Shown here piece after piece: positions 12,079 to 24,300 of a DNA stretch of 64,000 nt (positions within the stretch are counted from its first letter, which is position 1; the number at the start of each line of letters is the position of its first letter). Under the pieces are notes generated by a model, which saw only the letters and a program-made list of their open reading frames with translations, made no database searches and had not been told where the DNA came from. The DNA comes from Craterostigma plantagineum (Eukaryota; Streptophyta; Magnoliopsida; Lamiales; Linderniaceae): assembly GCA_027422505.1 (NCBI GenBank), contig JAPQWV010001350.1:1-64000 (forward strand). The letters are read 5' to 3'. Both the position numbers and the translations under genes were made by a program.

Positions 12079-13942
12079 TCACCAGAAACCTTCCTTCGCC
12101 ATTTTCAGAAAGCTGCATAGAGTGATGTTTGGTATATTATCTTTGCAACCGTTTTGCTTCTTCCTTACCCTCGTCACCTTAAAGGCTTCGCCACCGCCCT
12201 TAGACTCGTCGGCGGTGACTGAGACTAAGTTGTAGAACTGTCCAAATGGGGGAGCAATGTTACAGTAGCTTTAGTAAACTAACATAACGCTTCATTATTT
12301 TTTGTAGTCCTGTATTGTATAGTGACAATTTAAGGAAAATGAAATTTAGGAACAAGTTTCGAAATTGAAGCAACTTGAAGTCACATGTGTTGCAATTTGA
12401 GGACATTAAGTTTAAAGTTGAAGCGATTGGATGAGTAAATTTCAAAACTGAAGTAATTATTCTCAAATGCGTCAATTTTGAGACTTGTTAAAAACCGCCA
12501 AAATCTAAGCTCCTCAAATTGCTTAAATTTTGTTTTGAAATTGCGACACTTATAATTTATCTTTCGTGTCGACTCGGTGTCGGTTTAGAATATATACCTC
12601 GCAAACACCATGGAGTAACAATCGATGGAAAGGATCTCGAACATTTAGCACGAGGACATCGTCTCGACTCTCTTTCTCGACAAAAGAGCGCACACGCTCC
12701 TGATATTTCAGCAGTTGTCGAGAAGAAATCGTAAATGTTGGAAAAACTTTAGTTGAAAAAAAATAAAAATTAAGACTTTGCAACTCCTAAGTCCTTACCT
12801 CGTATCCGTTAATGAGGTCCAAAAGTAGACAACGACGAAGTGCATCTCTCGTTCTGCTATTTATACGGTGCCAAGCTGAGAGTACAGCAACTTTATCAGC
12901 ATTGAGGCCATCTTTCTGCTTCGTCGACGATTCTCCGAGGGACGCCATCATAGATGCCTACACACAACGTAAAGTTTCGAAACAAAAACTAAAATATTAC
13001 TTTGTAGAGTTGTCCAAGTTGGAGAAAATACTAAAAGAACTACTAACCTCCTTGTCCATGTCAATGTTTCTGAAACTATCCCATTCTCCCGCGTTAGTCA
13101 TCGAAAATACCGAAGGAGGAGCTTCCTCGCCTGTAACATATCAACGACTGAATATCATCAGTTTATGTGCTACTGAACGACGTAGAAACGCGTGAGAATC
13201 TGTGGAAGAAAGGGTGTCGAGAGAGAGAGAGTTGTGTAAGAAATATTCGACAAAAGTGAATCTACAGATGTCTCTGAATAATTTTATAGCTCTCCCAAAT
13301 GGTTTGCTTTATTACCCCATGGCGGAGGAGCGAACAGCCCACGAATCTCATCGGCGTCCAAACGAGGAACGAGCTCCATTAACAAACGATCGTTTAACCA
13401 TCTTCGAGATCTTCGGTTGCTCACCTAAAAGACAGAGAGCAAAACTTAAGTAAGAGGATTTTTGGGCAAGGACCATCTTCAGTGAACAGAGGTATCATTG
13501 AAGGTAAACCCTTGCAATGGATTTTTGAATATGATCTTCAAAGTTCATATTAGATAGACAACCTTTTTAAAGCTGCAACAACTTACAGCTGTTCTTTTCT
13601 TCAAAGTTGAGCTAGAATTCATCATTTCTAAACTAGTTGAACATTTCCCCTTACTTTTACAGCAGTAAGAGTCTGAAACAAAGGTAAAACAGATCAAGAA
13701 ATTACTTTTCCAGCCAACCCTCTAAAAACTCGATCTTTTTCTCAATCAGTGAACCCCTAGATTTCAGGTTCTGACCTGCGACCATTTGGCGAAATGGGGA
13801 AAAAAATATTTCAGGCCTTGTGAATCGCTTGATTCGTAGGTAAAGAAAACCTCGTGCTAAGAAATCGAACCTTTGAAATCGTCGAACAAGGATGCATACA
13901 TGATTCGATCTTCCTCTGTCTGCAAATACTGGCAGTAGCCAT
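12079..13942 (-). CDS. R3H-domain nucleic-acid-binding protein
   Basis: R3H domains bind single-stranded nucleic acid. Minus-strand exons: 13871-13942, 13316-13424, 13048-13130, 12799-12957, 12598-12746 and 12079-12237. Readable blocks in order are SNRRSRRWLNDRLLMELVPRL, a Trp-rich PPPWG segment, FSMTNAGEWDSFRNIDMDK, AWHRINSRTRDALRR, then RDPFHRLLLHGVCE joined to FYNLVS, which is the R3H core, and finally NITLCSFLKMAKEGFW before the stop. Phases agree from exon 2 to exon 4. Exon 5 shifts by one base at its start, so a base is probably missing there or the acceptor is elsewhere. Exon 1 is uncertain: the frame from the ATG joins in phase, but another frame (EEDRIMYASLFDDFK) looks more protein-like. 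The start is therefore tentative. Confidence 0.82.
12240..12597 (-). other. Last intron of the R3H gene
   Basis: This is an AT-rich intron of about 360 bases between the R3H-core exon and the final exon, read on the minus strand, with GT at 12597 and AG next to 12238. It contains loosely repeated GAAATTGAAG-like phrases around 12335-12480 but no recognised element. Confidence 0.6.
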
Positions 13943-16521
13943 GGTTGTCTTGGTGAATTGATTGCTGGCGAAACACTTGAGAGATTTAGGGAGCTGAAAA
14001 TTGTGTTGAAGGCAAGAGAAAAGGTGATTTGAAAATGCGAGGACCAACAGGGCTTAGAATTTGTAAGAGAAGATTAAGTTAAGGATTGGGGAATATAAGA
14101 GAATATTCTAATTTCCTTGCAGCCCAAGAACCTGGTTGTTTTTTGTTTGTATTCAGAGCCCAATTGCCAAAGTACAATTGTTCAGACAAAGAGATAATAT
14201 CCAACACGTGATATTTAACAATCTAACACCTCCAGTATATTCAAATTTCAATTTGACGCAAACACTTAAAATTTATCGTATCGGGTGATGTTTTTTTTCC
14301 CCGAATATCGGTGGATGTTTGAACATTTCAAAATACGGTAGTATTTATTTATACTGAAGATTTTCATCATTTTCCATCATAAATTCGCTTTAGAAGATTA
14401 TATGCTCATACGTTTTTTTATTCACTATTTATTACTTGAACTGACTACATAAATAAATCTATAGTCGTATTATTAATTTAGGAATTTAAGGTTAAAGATC
14501 AAGAGCACCTCTCACATTATTAAGGACAAAATGGTCATTTGCAAACGAACGCATGGATGATTACTGTTGCTCTGTCGCCCATGACAATGCGAACCGTATC
14601 ACTGCACAACAGAGCAGATCGCACACACACGCTCACACTATTTGCGGCTCCTTCGCATTTCTCGCATTTCATCGATCATCATTCACACAACCCCTGAGCG
14701 AGAAGAGACGAACTGCCGGCAACGCTGCTGCAAGTATCTGTCCAAAATTTTCGTACATTTCTCTAATCGATTGCTTGCAAATGCTAGTTTCGTATTATTT
14801 TTCGATGTGCCAGCACTCTGAAGTATCATCTGTGTGTCATTTTTGCATATGTTGTATGTGAAATTTTGTTCGTTTATGATCCTTGCTTGGTTCAAGTATG
14901 TTGATATATACATGCTTTATTATTTTGAGGAAGAAGCTAAAAAATGATCGTATTCGCTTAATGGCGCCATTTCGAAAAATTAGTAAGGCCGAGTTTGTGA
15001 CTGGTCTGTGTGCCTGATCAGCGACCAGAATTGTGACTTACGGGTCGAAATGAAACAAAATAATACGAAAGATTAGGTCTGTGGTAAATCGTAAAGATAT
15101 CTTATATACGTTTTACAGAATATGTTTATTATATACCTGAAAATTGCATATTGTAATTAATGAAGAAACAATAAATGTAGATCAAAGTATACATTGAAAT
15201 CTTAGAAACGTCTAATTCTACGTATAATCGCTAAAATATTTTTCTATACATTTTAACAATTTATTACATATTGTTATCAATGACAAATGATACATTGTAA
15301 CTTAGAAATCGAAGAATAAATTTAAGAAACAACAATAAGCAGTGTCTAGTCCGTGGTCTAATGTTCAAATGTCTTATATACGTTTTGCATACATAAATGC
15401 ATATTAATTCCATATTATAATCAATAATATTATTATGATTAACCTTTGTAAACAAAATAATGAAAACGACAAGCTCTTTGTAAATCTCAATGTGTCTTAT
15501 ATATGTTTTTATCATAACATACATAAGAAGAAATAACACATTATAAAACTGACATAATCATAAATTATAACTTGAAAGAGTCGAAGAATGCTTGCAAAAT
15601 GACGTTATCAAATGTTTGTTTTATATATGAAAATAATATGTATAATGTAATTGGACATATTTTTTAAACAAAAATAAAATTCGAATTATTTAACATAATT
15701 CAAATGAAAAATTTAAATATGCATCTCTTTCTACTAATCAAATTGCACTAAAATCATGATTAGATTACTTAAGCTTTTTGACGTAAAATTATTGGTAATA
15801 TTATTTATGAACATTCATCATGAAATATTAAATAGAAGTTAAATAATATAGAGAGAATAACAGTAAATAAATATTATTTCTTAAATAATTAAAGAATAAT
15901 TTATATTAAATTAATATTATTAAAAAGATCTAATTTGTTTCTTTAATTTAAAGTTGATTCTAGAATAATTGAAATTTCGAATATTAATAGATTTTGGTAA
16001 ATCTAATGGAATGGGCCTAGTTATTAATATTATTAAAATATAGCCCAATAAATATACAGCCCACTAAGAGGCCAATTTAGGTTTCTTTCTCTTCATCTTC
16101 CTCTTACACGAATCTTCCACATATATACCAATGTCGACGCCTTCACCACCACCCATGTAGCGCCCGCCGCCGACCCCTCTGACCCCCCTCTGAATCCGTC
16201 GCTGTGCCTGATTCAGGTGAAGCTACGGTGTTACGTAGTAGTTTCATTGTTGTCTCTGCTGATTTTTTAATATTCTTTTCCGTCACTGCCTGCTCGGATC
16301 CTACCATTATTTTCCAAAAGATGAATAAAGTACATCATAATTGTGTACAGATGCTTCTTCGTATCAGTGAATCGAACCAGTTTTGTATGATATTTTTTAA
16401 CTCGTTTCCTGCCGCAATTTCAGTTTCGTTCTGAATCTTTCCTGTTTTATTCTAATGTATACTGCCGCAACTTTGTATTTGACAATTCGCACACTTGAAG
16501 AATTTTTTGAAGGCTGATGAC
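13943..16521. other. Divergent intergenic region between R3H and bHLH genes
   Basis: The two genes point away from each other, so this holds both promoters. A short, GC-richer stretch at about 14553-14733 ends in a possible donor site and may be a 5' untranslated exon of the bHLH gene. Positions 14980-15960 are very AT-rich and contain three diverged copies of a phrase like CTTATATACGTTTT (near 15099, 15372 and 15497). A second leader-like stretch lies at about 16075-16220. I see no gene here. Confidence 0.5.
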
Positions 16522-18435
16522 ATGGAAGGACAGAGTTGGGACAATGCGATGATCCAGGCTGCACCAATGCTTATGGCAGGATGCTAAATGGCATTTTTGC
16601 TGTGTCTGGAGAAGGTTTTGTAATCAGCAACATTTAGTTACATTGCCGGAGATTTACGGTTTGCATCACGTGCCTGTGCCAGCATCTCAATGGGTTAAAC
16701 CCGAGCCACCACCACAATATTATGTTGGCTTACCTGTCGAGAATGTGTGCTCTCAAAATCAGAAGGAATGCCATATCATTTTCTTGCCCAAGTGCCCAGC
16801 CTTGGACTGAGGTATACTTCTCCATTGGTAAGTAGGCACTCAGCCATATGTAAAATAATGCTTCGGCACAAAGGAGAATAGAAGTCTCGTGACATTGGTA
16901 TTTGTACTTTGCAAAAAAATTGGATGGAAGTTCTTAGTGTTTCCTTGATTTGATTACCTGAGTAGCTTATATATTCTTCTGTAAATTGTGACTCTCTCTG
17001 GCTTTATTCAGCACGAAGAGTATATGACTACTCAGAATGACGAACATAAATTCATCAAATTCTCGAGTATGGAAAATATGCTGGATGCTCAGGTCAGTTC
17101 CTAATCTGGTCTTGTATTGATCACTTACCTTATGTTTAGTTGCCCCTTTTTCAAATGCATATAAAAGCTCTCATGACATCTTCTGTGAGCAGAATCAAAG
17201 TTCTGGTGGTGATTACACTTGTGCATTTCACTTCAAACGGAGCCAAATGCTGCAGCTTCGAACAATACGTCAAAAGCATGTCGGAGAAGGTCAAAAGAGA
17301 AAGCTTATGCTATCGATCGTGTAAGTGTTGCTCTGCGTTCGATGCGTATTTGACGAAATTAATCTAAAAATCAGTAAAAGAGAAGACAGATCTTTGTGCC
17401 TCGTGTTGCTTGGGTAAGTTATATGAATAAAGCAAAGAACAGAGAGCAACCATTTCTACTCTGCCCTCTTTCAGTGTCGAGATTGAGGATATCTCGCTGG
17501 CTAGATGCATTGCAGGAACTGCTGCACACGACAAGAAAAGGTATAATTTCATCTACATGCGAAATATTTCTTGGTATCTTAAACGCGGTAACTTCCACCC
17601 AAAGATGCAAATAACCTTTATTTTATTCAATGCTGATGGCTTGCTTAAAAAATTCAGATTTTAGCATCTACTTTTTTTTCCCAGCATCAATTTATCCATA
17701 TTGCACGTATGAATTGGATCTATGAAGGATAAATCCCTATTACAATTGGATACACTATACTATGCATGTGAGCTGGATTTGCTCCTCCTAGAAAGAAAAT
17801 TTGCCACTTCTACAGCTGTCGCTTTTTATTTTTCTGAATTCATGAGTTCTTGTGTATGTTTCCTTTTTTCCAGCGCAACAAAGAACTGTGCTTGATGCTG
17901 CCATTGAGCACGTTCAGCACCTGCAACATCAATGAAGGTGAACTGTTGCCCTTTCTTATCTTACTCCCTCATTCTTTCATAAGACAAAGAAGTTTGTTGA
18001 CTGGTAGAACATGATTCTTTCGCCATATATAACAACATACGTACAATCTGAATGATAACAGAAAGTGGTAAACCTCAAACACGAACCGTGTAGGATCTTT
18101 GCCGAAGTAGGCTGGGAGGCGAAACAGCTGCCGCGAGCCCTTTGTTATACGTCGAGGTAAACACAACAATGATGGCTGTTTGTTCACTCTCTCCTCGTAT
18201 TGAACTATCCCGCCGTGCATGGCTGCCTTTCTGTTCTCTGATCTTAACAGGGACAATGGACATTATACTGTTCGAAATCAGATGGTCTGTTATGGGCCTC
18301 TCGAGGATAAGATAGGGAAGTTGATGGAGGTTCAACCCTCAGGCCTTCGAGGACTTATTACAGAGCAGAGGTCTGCTTATTATGCCCATGGCCTTTGCAG
18401 ATGTGCTCCCTCACAGCCATAATCATGTCATCTGA
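16522..18435 (+). CDS. bHLH transcription factor, frame broken by single-base gaps
   Basis: Candidate exons: 16522-16811, 17012-17092, 17193-17320, 17475-17540, 17874-17937 and 18251-18435, all with GT-AG borders. The N-terminus reads MEGQSWDNAMIQAAPMLMAG, followed by QWVKPEPPPQYYVGLP. Exon 3 ends with RRRSKEKAYAIDR (basic region), exon 4 gives RLRISRWLDALQELL (helix 1), exon 5 VLDAAIEHVQHLQHQ (helix 2), and exon 6 EDKIGKLMEV followed in another frame by LLQSRGLLIMPMAFADVLP, a C-terminal block found in one plant bHLH group. bHLH proteins bind E-box DNA as dimers in the nucleus. Breaks occur near 16585, 17225, 17482, 17522, 17931 and 18340, each cured by one base, so I judge it a real gene with sequence errors or a very young pseudogene. 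I cannot name the exact subfamily. Confidence 0.75.
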
Positions 18436-18629
18436 CTGAGGTTAATATTTCTGTCTGTTGTTGACAAGGCAGAACAATACTCCCTGCCTCTGATGAAACA
18501 TCTTAATTGTATAATCTCTTTATGTTGTTTTCATACCGTTGAGTTTTGTGGCGTTTGCCAAAATATATATATATATATATAATATATATTCTTTTCCGAT
18601 TGACGAAGAGGCATTTTAATCTTGTCGAA

Positions 18630-18637
18630 AGCTTAAG
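18630..18637. other. Left target-site duplication of the 421-bp hAT element
   Basis: AGCTTAAG at 18630-18637 is repeated exactly at 19059-19066. Eight bases is the hAT superfamily target length. Confidence 0.9.
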
Positions 18638-19058
18638 TAGGGATGGCAATCGGCGGTCCCTAGACCTGCCAAAATCCGCCCCTGATGGGATGGGTATTCT
18701 TTCAATTATCGGGTAACGGGGGTGGGTTACGGGTCCCAATAGACTCAACCCGGCGGTCCGGTCAACCCTGTCCTGAACCCGATCCGAAAACCTGTCCCGA
18801 TTAATATTTATATATGAATATTTAAATATAATTATATAAATATATGTAGAAATATATATTATTTTAAAATACATAAAAATATATTGTATAGATTATATAA
18901 AGATGAGAATATATATCTAAAACTTAAAGAATTTTTAAAACAAATAAAAAAAATGGGTTGGCGAGTCAGACCTGCCAGACCTGGCTTATCGGGCTTCGGG
19001 GTGGGGCGGAGGGATCTCGTCTTGACACCTGCTCCATACCTGCCCGTTGCCGTTCCTA
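18638..19058. mobile_element. Non-autonomous hAT element (Ac-like tips)
   Basis: The left tip TAGGGATGGCAATCGG pairs with the right tip, which reads TAGGAACGGCAACGGGC on the other strand. An exact 8-bp duplication flanks the element. The TAGGGATG tip resembles that of maize Ac. The interior has GC-rich ends around an AT-rich core and no transposase. It lies about 200 bases past the bHLH stop codon and so may fall in the 3' untranslated region or terminator of that gene. Confidence 0.9.
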
Positions 19059-19138
19059 AGCTTAAGTAGTCTTATGAGTTTCGTTATGGATTGAATTTTT
19101 AATTGGAGCGAGTGGATTTGGACGGGACACATAGGTAT

Positions 19139-19400
19139 AAGAGCATCTCCAGTGGGACGCTAAACCTGACGTTCCACTGGAGATTTGGCGTTGGAGAGCT
19201 CCAACCCACCGCCAAACGCTACGTTATATCTAGCGGGTGCTACAGGCGAGGCACCGTTCATCCGCAATCGTATTTATTTTTTTTTTCGTTATATTCAATC
19301 TTTGTTAATAAGGATATGAGATTACTTGAAGAAAAAATTGCTTGGAAGGAATGGGCTTGGAAAATTGACGATCGATTGGGTTAAAAAAATATGTTGGGTC
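19139..19400. mobile_element. Remnant of a GAGCATCTCCA-type miniature element
   Basis: The stretch opens with GAGCATCTCCAGTGG, a tip widely seen in plant miniature inverted-repeat elements. It contains a short inverted pair around 19150-19185 (CCAGTGG and CCACTGG). I find no matching right end or flanking duplication, so it is truncated or degraded. Confidence 0.45.
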
Positions 19401-19934
19401 TTGAGGTTGAATACGATGACGTGGATGAGGAGAGAGAATTTCTTTGTTATTTTTGTTTTCTTTTTTCTATTTGCTTTAATTTTCTTTTTTCTTTTCAAAA
19501 TCCAATCATTTTTTTATAATTTCTCATTTTATAATTTTAATTAATTTACAATATTTAGTTACATATTTTTAATAACATTTGTGGTCAAAAAATAAATATA
19601 ATGGTAATATAAATTTAGTAGAAATATAAAGGAGATGGTGTGAAATTACAACACTGTTTAAACTGTATATATATAAAGGAATTTAACTGTATCAACGATA
19701 TAGATAAAGGAAATAGTTGAAGATGGCAGAAGGGATTAGTTTCGCTGAAATCTGTGTCGTTACATAGTCGGCAGATGCTTGAATTTTTAACTTAATCATG
19801 ATTATTCGAGTCAAGTTTTACATTGTTTAGTGCTATAATGAAATAGTTTTGGACGTTTCAAATGTGATTAATTTGTTGATGATTGATGATATTATTCTCT
19901 ATTAATCAGTGACAAGGTTAGTTGGATTCATATA

Positions 19935-19969
<35 letters not shown>

Positions 19970-20039
19970 TATCTATTCTATTAAGGGGAAACACTTGTAC
20001 TGTCCCTAAATTGATCGATATGATAATCAATTACAGTAC
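19401..20039. other. AT-rich intergenic stretch with an AT microsatellite
   Basis: No gene or known element is visible. An (AT)n tract runs from 19937 to 19966. The rest is AT-rich unique-looking sequence. Confidence 0.5.
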
Positions 20040-20729
20040 GGGGGTGTTTGTTTTGGGATGATCCTCCAAAAAATCACTGTGATCCTTCCATTGCTTCATA
20101 ATCACCGCGTTTTGTTAAGCGTGGGTGATGAGTCATCAACGTGATGGAGGATCACCAAGGTGATCAAAACAGGGTGATATTCCAGCTTTTGGATCACCCT
20201 CAAAAAGCAATGTGATTCTCAATCACCGTTATGGGTGATATTAATATTCTCTTGGACAAAATTCTCCCTTATCTTTAAAATTCTCTCTTATTTTAACTAC
20301 ATACCAACATATTTAAATCTTAAAAAATTTATATTTAATAAATAAAGAGTTATGTTGAAGGATTATAGAAAATACTTATAATTAATAATTGGTTAAAAAA
20401 TCTATGTTTAAAGCCTAAAAAATATAATAATTCTATTGTGCTTATAATTAATGTTATAATACTTGATTTTCAATACTAAAGCTATCACGTTAAATATTAC
20501 CTCAATGAACATATTAAAACACAGACTACATAATATACATAAGGTTAATATGACATTTACACAAGATCACCCCAGGCATCACTGCGATTAAACAAACACA
20601 AAATTCAAATATCACAGTGATATGCAAAAGGAAATATCACCCCAAGCAAACACAGTGATGGACACCTTGATTCACATCACGGTGATATCCATCACGGTGA
20701 TGGCGAGTATCACCGGAAACAAACATCCC
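20040..20729. mobile_element. PIF/Harbinger-like miniature element with GGTGAT repeats
   Basis: The left end reads GGGGGTGTTTGTTTTGGGATGA and the right end, on the other strand, GGGATGTTTGTTTCCGGTGAT. TAC flanks both sides (20037-20039 and 20730-20732). A 3-bp target and a GTTTG-rich tip fit the PIF/Harbinger superfamily, although TAC is not the classic TWA. Both subterminal regions carry many copies of GGTGAT or its complement ATCACC, a likely binding site for the transposase supplied in trans. There is no coding capacity. Confidence 0.72.
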
Positions 20730-20852
20730 TACTATTTTTTTTGGAATAAATTACAGTACTATTTTTCTCTTGGTTTAAATTGATTTCAATTTCATCTAAA
20801 GTCAATTTTATATACTTAAAATGATATAACTTAAAATTATATTATCACCTAT

Positions 20853-20860
20853 TAAAGAAA
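20853..20860. other. Left target-site duplication of GGTAC element 2
   Basis: TAAAGAAA at 20853-20860 is repeated exactly at 25508-25515, next to the terminal repeat tips GGGGCA on the left and GAGCAA (other strand) on the right. Confidence 0.8.
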
Positions 20861-21238
20861 GGGGCACATCAATTCTCTTTCCAAACTTTTATCAACTAAC
20901 TCCCCATCTAATTTTATTAGTAAACTCCCTAAATCAAAACATTCATACACAACACTACCCATTTTACTGAATGACGAATTTGCCCCCCATTTATATTATT
21001 TAAATCTTTTCTTCTCCAATTCAATCGACGACATCCACTTTGCCCAACGTTCTCCAGACCTCGTCACTCTGTTTTCTTCCCTTCGTCTTCAGATCCTCGC
21101 CGGAAAAGCTCCTAGCCTATCCATCACAGTGAGTTTCTCGATCCAGGTAAGCTTAGGTAAGTTTTCCTGTTTTTTTCACGATGGCTACTCGTCGAGGTTC
21201 TTGACTCGAGCGTACGGTTTGAGCTCGACTGAACGAAG

Positions 21239-21583
21239 TTGAATCTCGACATGGGCCAACCACATAAGCTTTTCGACGAAATTCCTCAGAGGGACGTCGT
21301 GCTGTGGACTAATATGGTCGATGAGTATGGCAAAAGTTGGAAACTAAGGAAAGTGAAGGAGTTGTTCGACGAAATACCTGAAAAGAAACATAGTCTCATT
21401 GAGCTCGATAATGTCCGCCTACGTCAGAGCAGAGATTACAAGCAAGCACTGCACATCTACAGAACGATGCAAGAATCAGAATCTATTCCCAACGATTCGA
21501 TCCTCATCAGCACGCTCACTGCGTGTGCCCATCTGGGCTCGCTTGCTCACGGCTCGTCGTCCACTCTTACTAACTTCATTTAG
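21239..21583 (+). pseudogene. Captured PPR gene fragment, copy C (longest)
   Basis: This is the best-preserved copy of the captured pentatricopeptide fragment. It reads KLFDEIPQRDVVLWTNMVDEY, then KELFDEIPEKK and, after a one-base shift near 21395, SIMSAYVRA, YKQALHIYRTMQES and LTACAHLGSLAHGS. That covers parts of three consecutive PPR units, of the kind found in plant P/E-type organelle RNA-binding proteins. No targeting peptide, no further units and no intact frame remain. Confidence 0.75.
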
Positions 21584-21799
21584 TTGGCAACTTCAGTAAG
21601 AGTTAATTATTTGGTACTGTTCAAGAGTTGAAACATGTTTTCTAATAACTGTTCAAGTGTTGAAACATGTTTTGGTACTACAAAAAAACAAATATAGGTA
21701 CTGTAGAAAAACCCATAGGTACTGTAATACTTATCTTTGGTGCTAATGCAGTTTATGATTCAGTGGGTTACTGTATATATTGTCATTATGACTTAGTTG

Positions 21800-24300
21800 T
21801 AATACTGTTATTTTTGGTACTACAAACGCCACATGTTGGTACGCAAACGTCTTTATATTGGTACCACAATTTAGAGCTAGCGTATTTCGATGCCGTTCGC
21901 CGGCCCGTACGTAAAGATACTACAAATTACCTATGACGGGTACTACAAACAGAGACGTTTATGGTACTGCAAACAGCCATGCTGTGGTACTGCAAACGTG
22001 TATATATTGGTACTACAAATTAGAGAGCGTATTTCAATGTCGTTCGGATATTTTTTGGACCGTGAGTGAGTTACCATAGTTAAATATATAAGTTGATCGT
22101 TTGGTACTACAATAGCATAAGTTATGGTACTGCAATCATCCACATGTTGGTACGTCAAATGTCTACATATTGGTACCACAAATCAGAGCTAGTGTATTTT
22201 GACGCCGTTCGTCCAGTATGTAAAAGATACTAGAAATTACCAACCAAGGACACTGCAATAGAGACATTTATGGTACTGGAAAGAACCATGTTGTGATACT
22301 GCAGAAGTGTATATATTGGTATTACAAATTACAGAGCGCATTTCGACGTCACCGTAGGTTTAATTTTTATTACGTGCCGTATTATGTAAGCTCTCAGGCG
22401 TTTTTCAACAATCGAACGAATGGTACAGCGCGAAGGTACTACAAATAACCTATGTAACGGTACTACATAGCATAGGTTATGGTACTGCAAAAGTCCATAC
22501 ATGGGTACCGCAAACGTGTTTAAATTTGTACGCAAATTAGTTTTTGACGTATTTCGATGCCGTTCTCCCGGTACATAAAAGATACTACAAACAACCTATA
22601 GATGGTACTGCGATAGCATATGTCATGATACTGCAGAAGTCCATATATAGGTACTACAAAAGTGTTTAAATTGGTACCACAAATTAGACGGTGTATTTCG
22701 ACGTTGTTCGGGTTATTTTTAGGTCCGTGAGTACCTTAACATGGTTAAATATACTAAGATGATCATTTGGTATCGTAATGGCGGGTTAACATTTAGAATC
22801 AAGGATTATTACATTGAAATGCCAACTTTCCTTCTACTTAAATGATGTTAGTTACAAATCTTACTACATAGTGAAGCTTTTTCGTATGTTGGAAGTAGTG
22901 TTTATGTTTTATGTTGCCATGTGTTTAAGTTTTGTTATTCGCCGCATTATGTAAGCTCTCAAGCGTTAATTGCTCAAGAATCTACGGTTTTCGACAATCA
23001 AACGAATGTATTACGAAGGTACTACGAAAACAACCTATGGGACGGTACTACAATAGCATAATTTATGGTAATGCAAAAGTCCATACATGGGTACCGCAAA
23101 CGTGTTTAAATTGTACCGCAAATTAGTTTTGACGTATTTCGACGCCGTTCGCCCGGTACATAAAAGATACTACAAACAACCTACAGATGGTACTGTGATA
23201 GCATATGTCACGGTACTGCAGAAGTCCATATATAGGTACAACAAAAGTGTATAAATTGGTACCACAAATTAGATGGTGTATTTCGACGTTGTCGGTTATT
23301 TTTAGGTCCGTGAGTACGTTACCATGGTTAAAATAGGTATCATAATTGGCGGGTAACATTTAGAATCAAGGATTATTACATTGAAATGTCAACTTCCCTT
23401 CTACTTAATGATGCTAGTTTACAATATCTTACTACATAGCGAAGATTTTTCGTATGTTGTATTTTTATGTTGCCATATGTTTATTTTTTTATTCGCCGCA
23501 TTATGTAAGCTCTCAGGCGTTAATTGCTCAAGAATCAACATGTTTTCGACAATCAAACGAACGGTACGGCGAAGTACTACAAACAACCTACGGATTGTAC
23601 TCAATAGCATAAGTAATGGTACCACAAAAGTCCAATATAGGTACCGCAAACATGTTATATTGGTACCACAAATTAGTTTTGGAGTATTTCAACGTCGTTC
23701 GCCCATACGTAAAAGATACTACAAACAACCTACAGATGGCACAGCGATAGCATGTCATGGTACTGCAGAAGGCCATATATAGGTACTACAAAAGTGTTTA
23801 CATTGGAACTACAAATTAGAGGGCGTATTTCGACGTGTTTTCGACAATCAACTGAGGGGTATAACAAAGATACTACAAATAACCTACGAGAGGGTACTAC
23901 AATAGCATAAGTTATGGTACCGCAATCATCTAGACACGTTGGTACTTCAAAATGTCTTATATTGATACCACAAATCAGAGCTAGCGTAGTTCGACGCCGT
24001 TCGCCCAGTACGTAAAAGATACTACAAATTACCAACGAAGGGCACTGCAATAGAGACGTTTATGTTATTGCAAAGCACATTTTGTGGTACTGCAAACGTG
24101 TGTTTAATTTTTATTATGTGCCCCGTATTTGGAAGTTGCCTTATTTGCACAATAATCTACGTGTTTTTGATAATTGAAAACCTAGTACGAAAAAGATACT
24201 ACAAGTAACCTACGAATGGTACTACACTAGCATATATTATGGTACTACGTACATCTACATATTGGTACTAATAAAATCTATATATTGGTAGTACAAGCCA
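21800..24300. repeat. GGTAC-rich higher-order repeat array in element 2
   Basis: The same short GGTAC phrases and the same unit structure as in element 1 occur here, with the AGCTCTC landmark spaced 565 and 554 bases apart. Neighbouring units inside this element and the corresponding units in element 1 are clearly related, so the array existed before the elements separated. Confidence 0.8.

Noticed and set aside
14553..14861. Open frame of about 100 codons starting MDDYCCSVAHDNANR
   Set aside because: There is no family resemblance; it lies in the divergent promoter region and is better explained as a leader exon and intron.
15264..15539. Hydrophobic open frame on the minus strand
   Set aside because: It lies in very AT-rich sequence with diverged repeats and has no domain.
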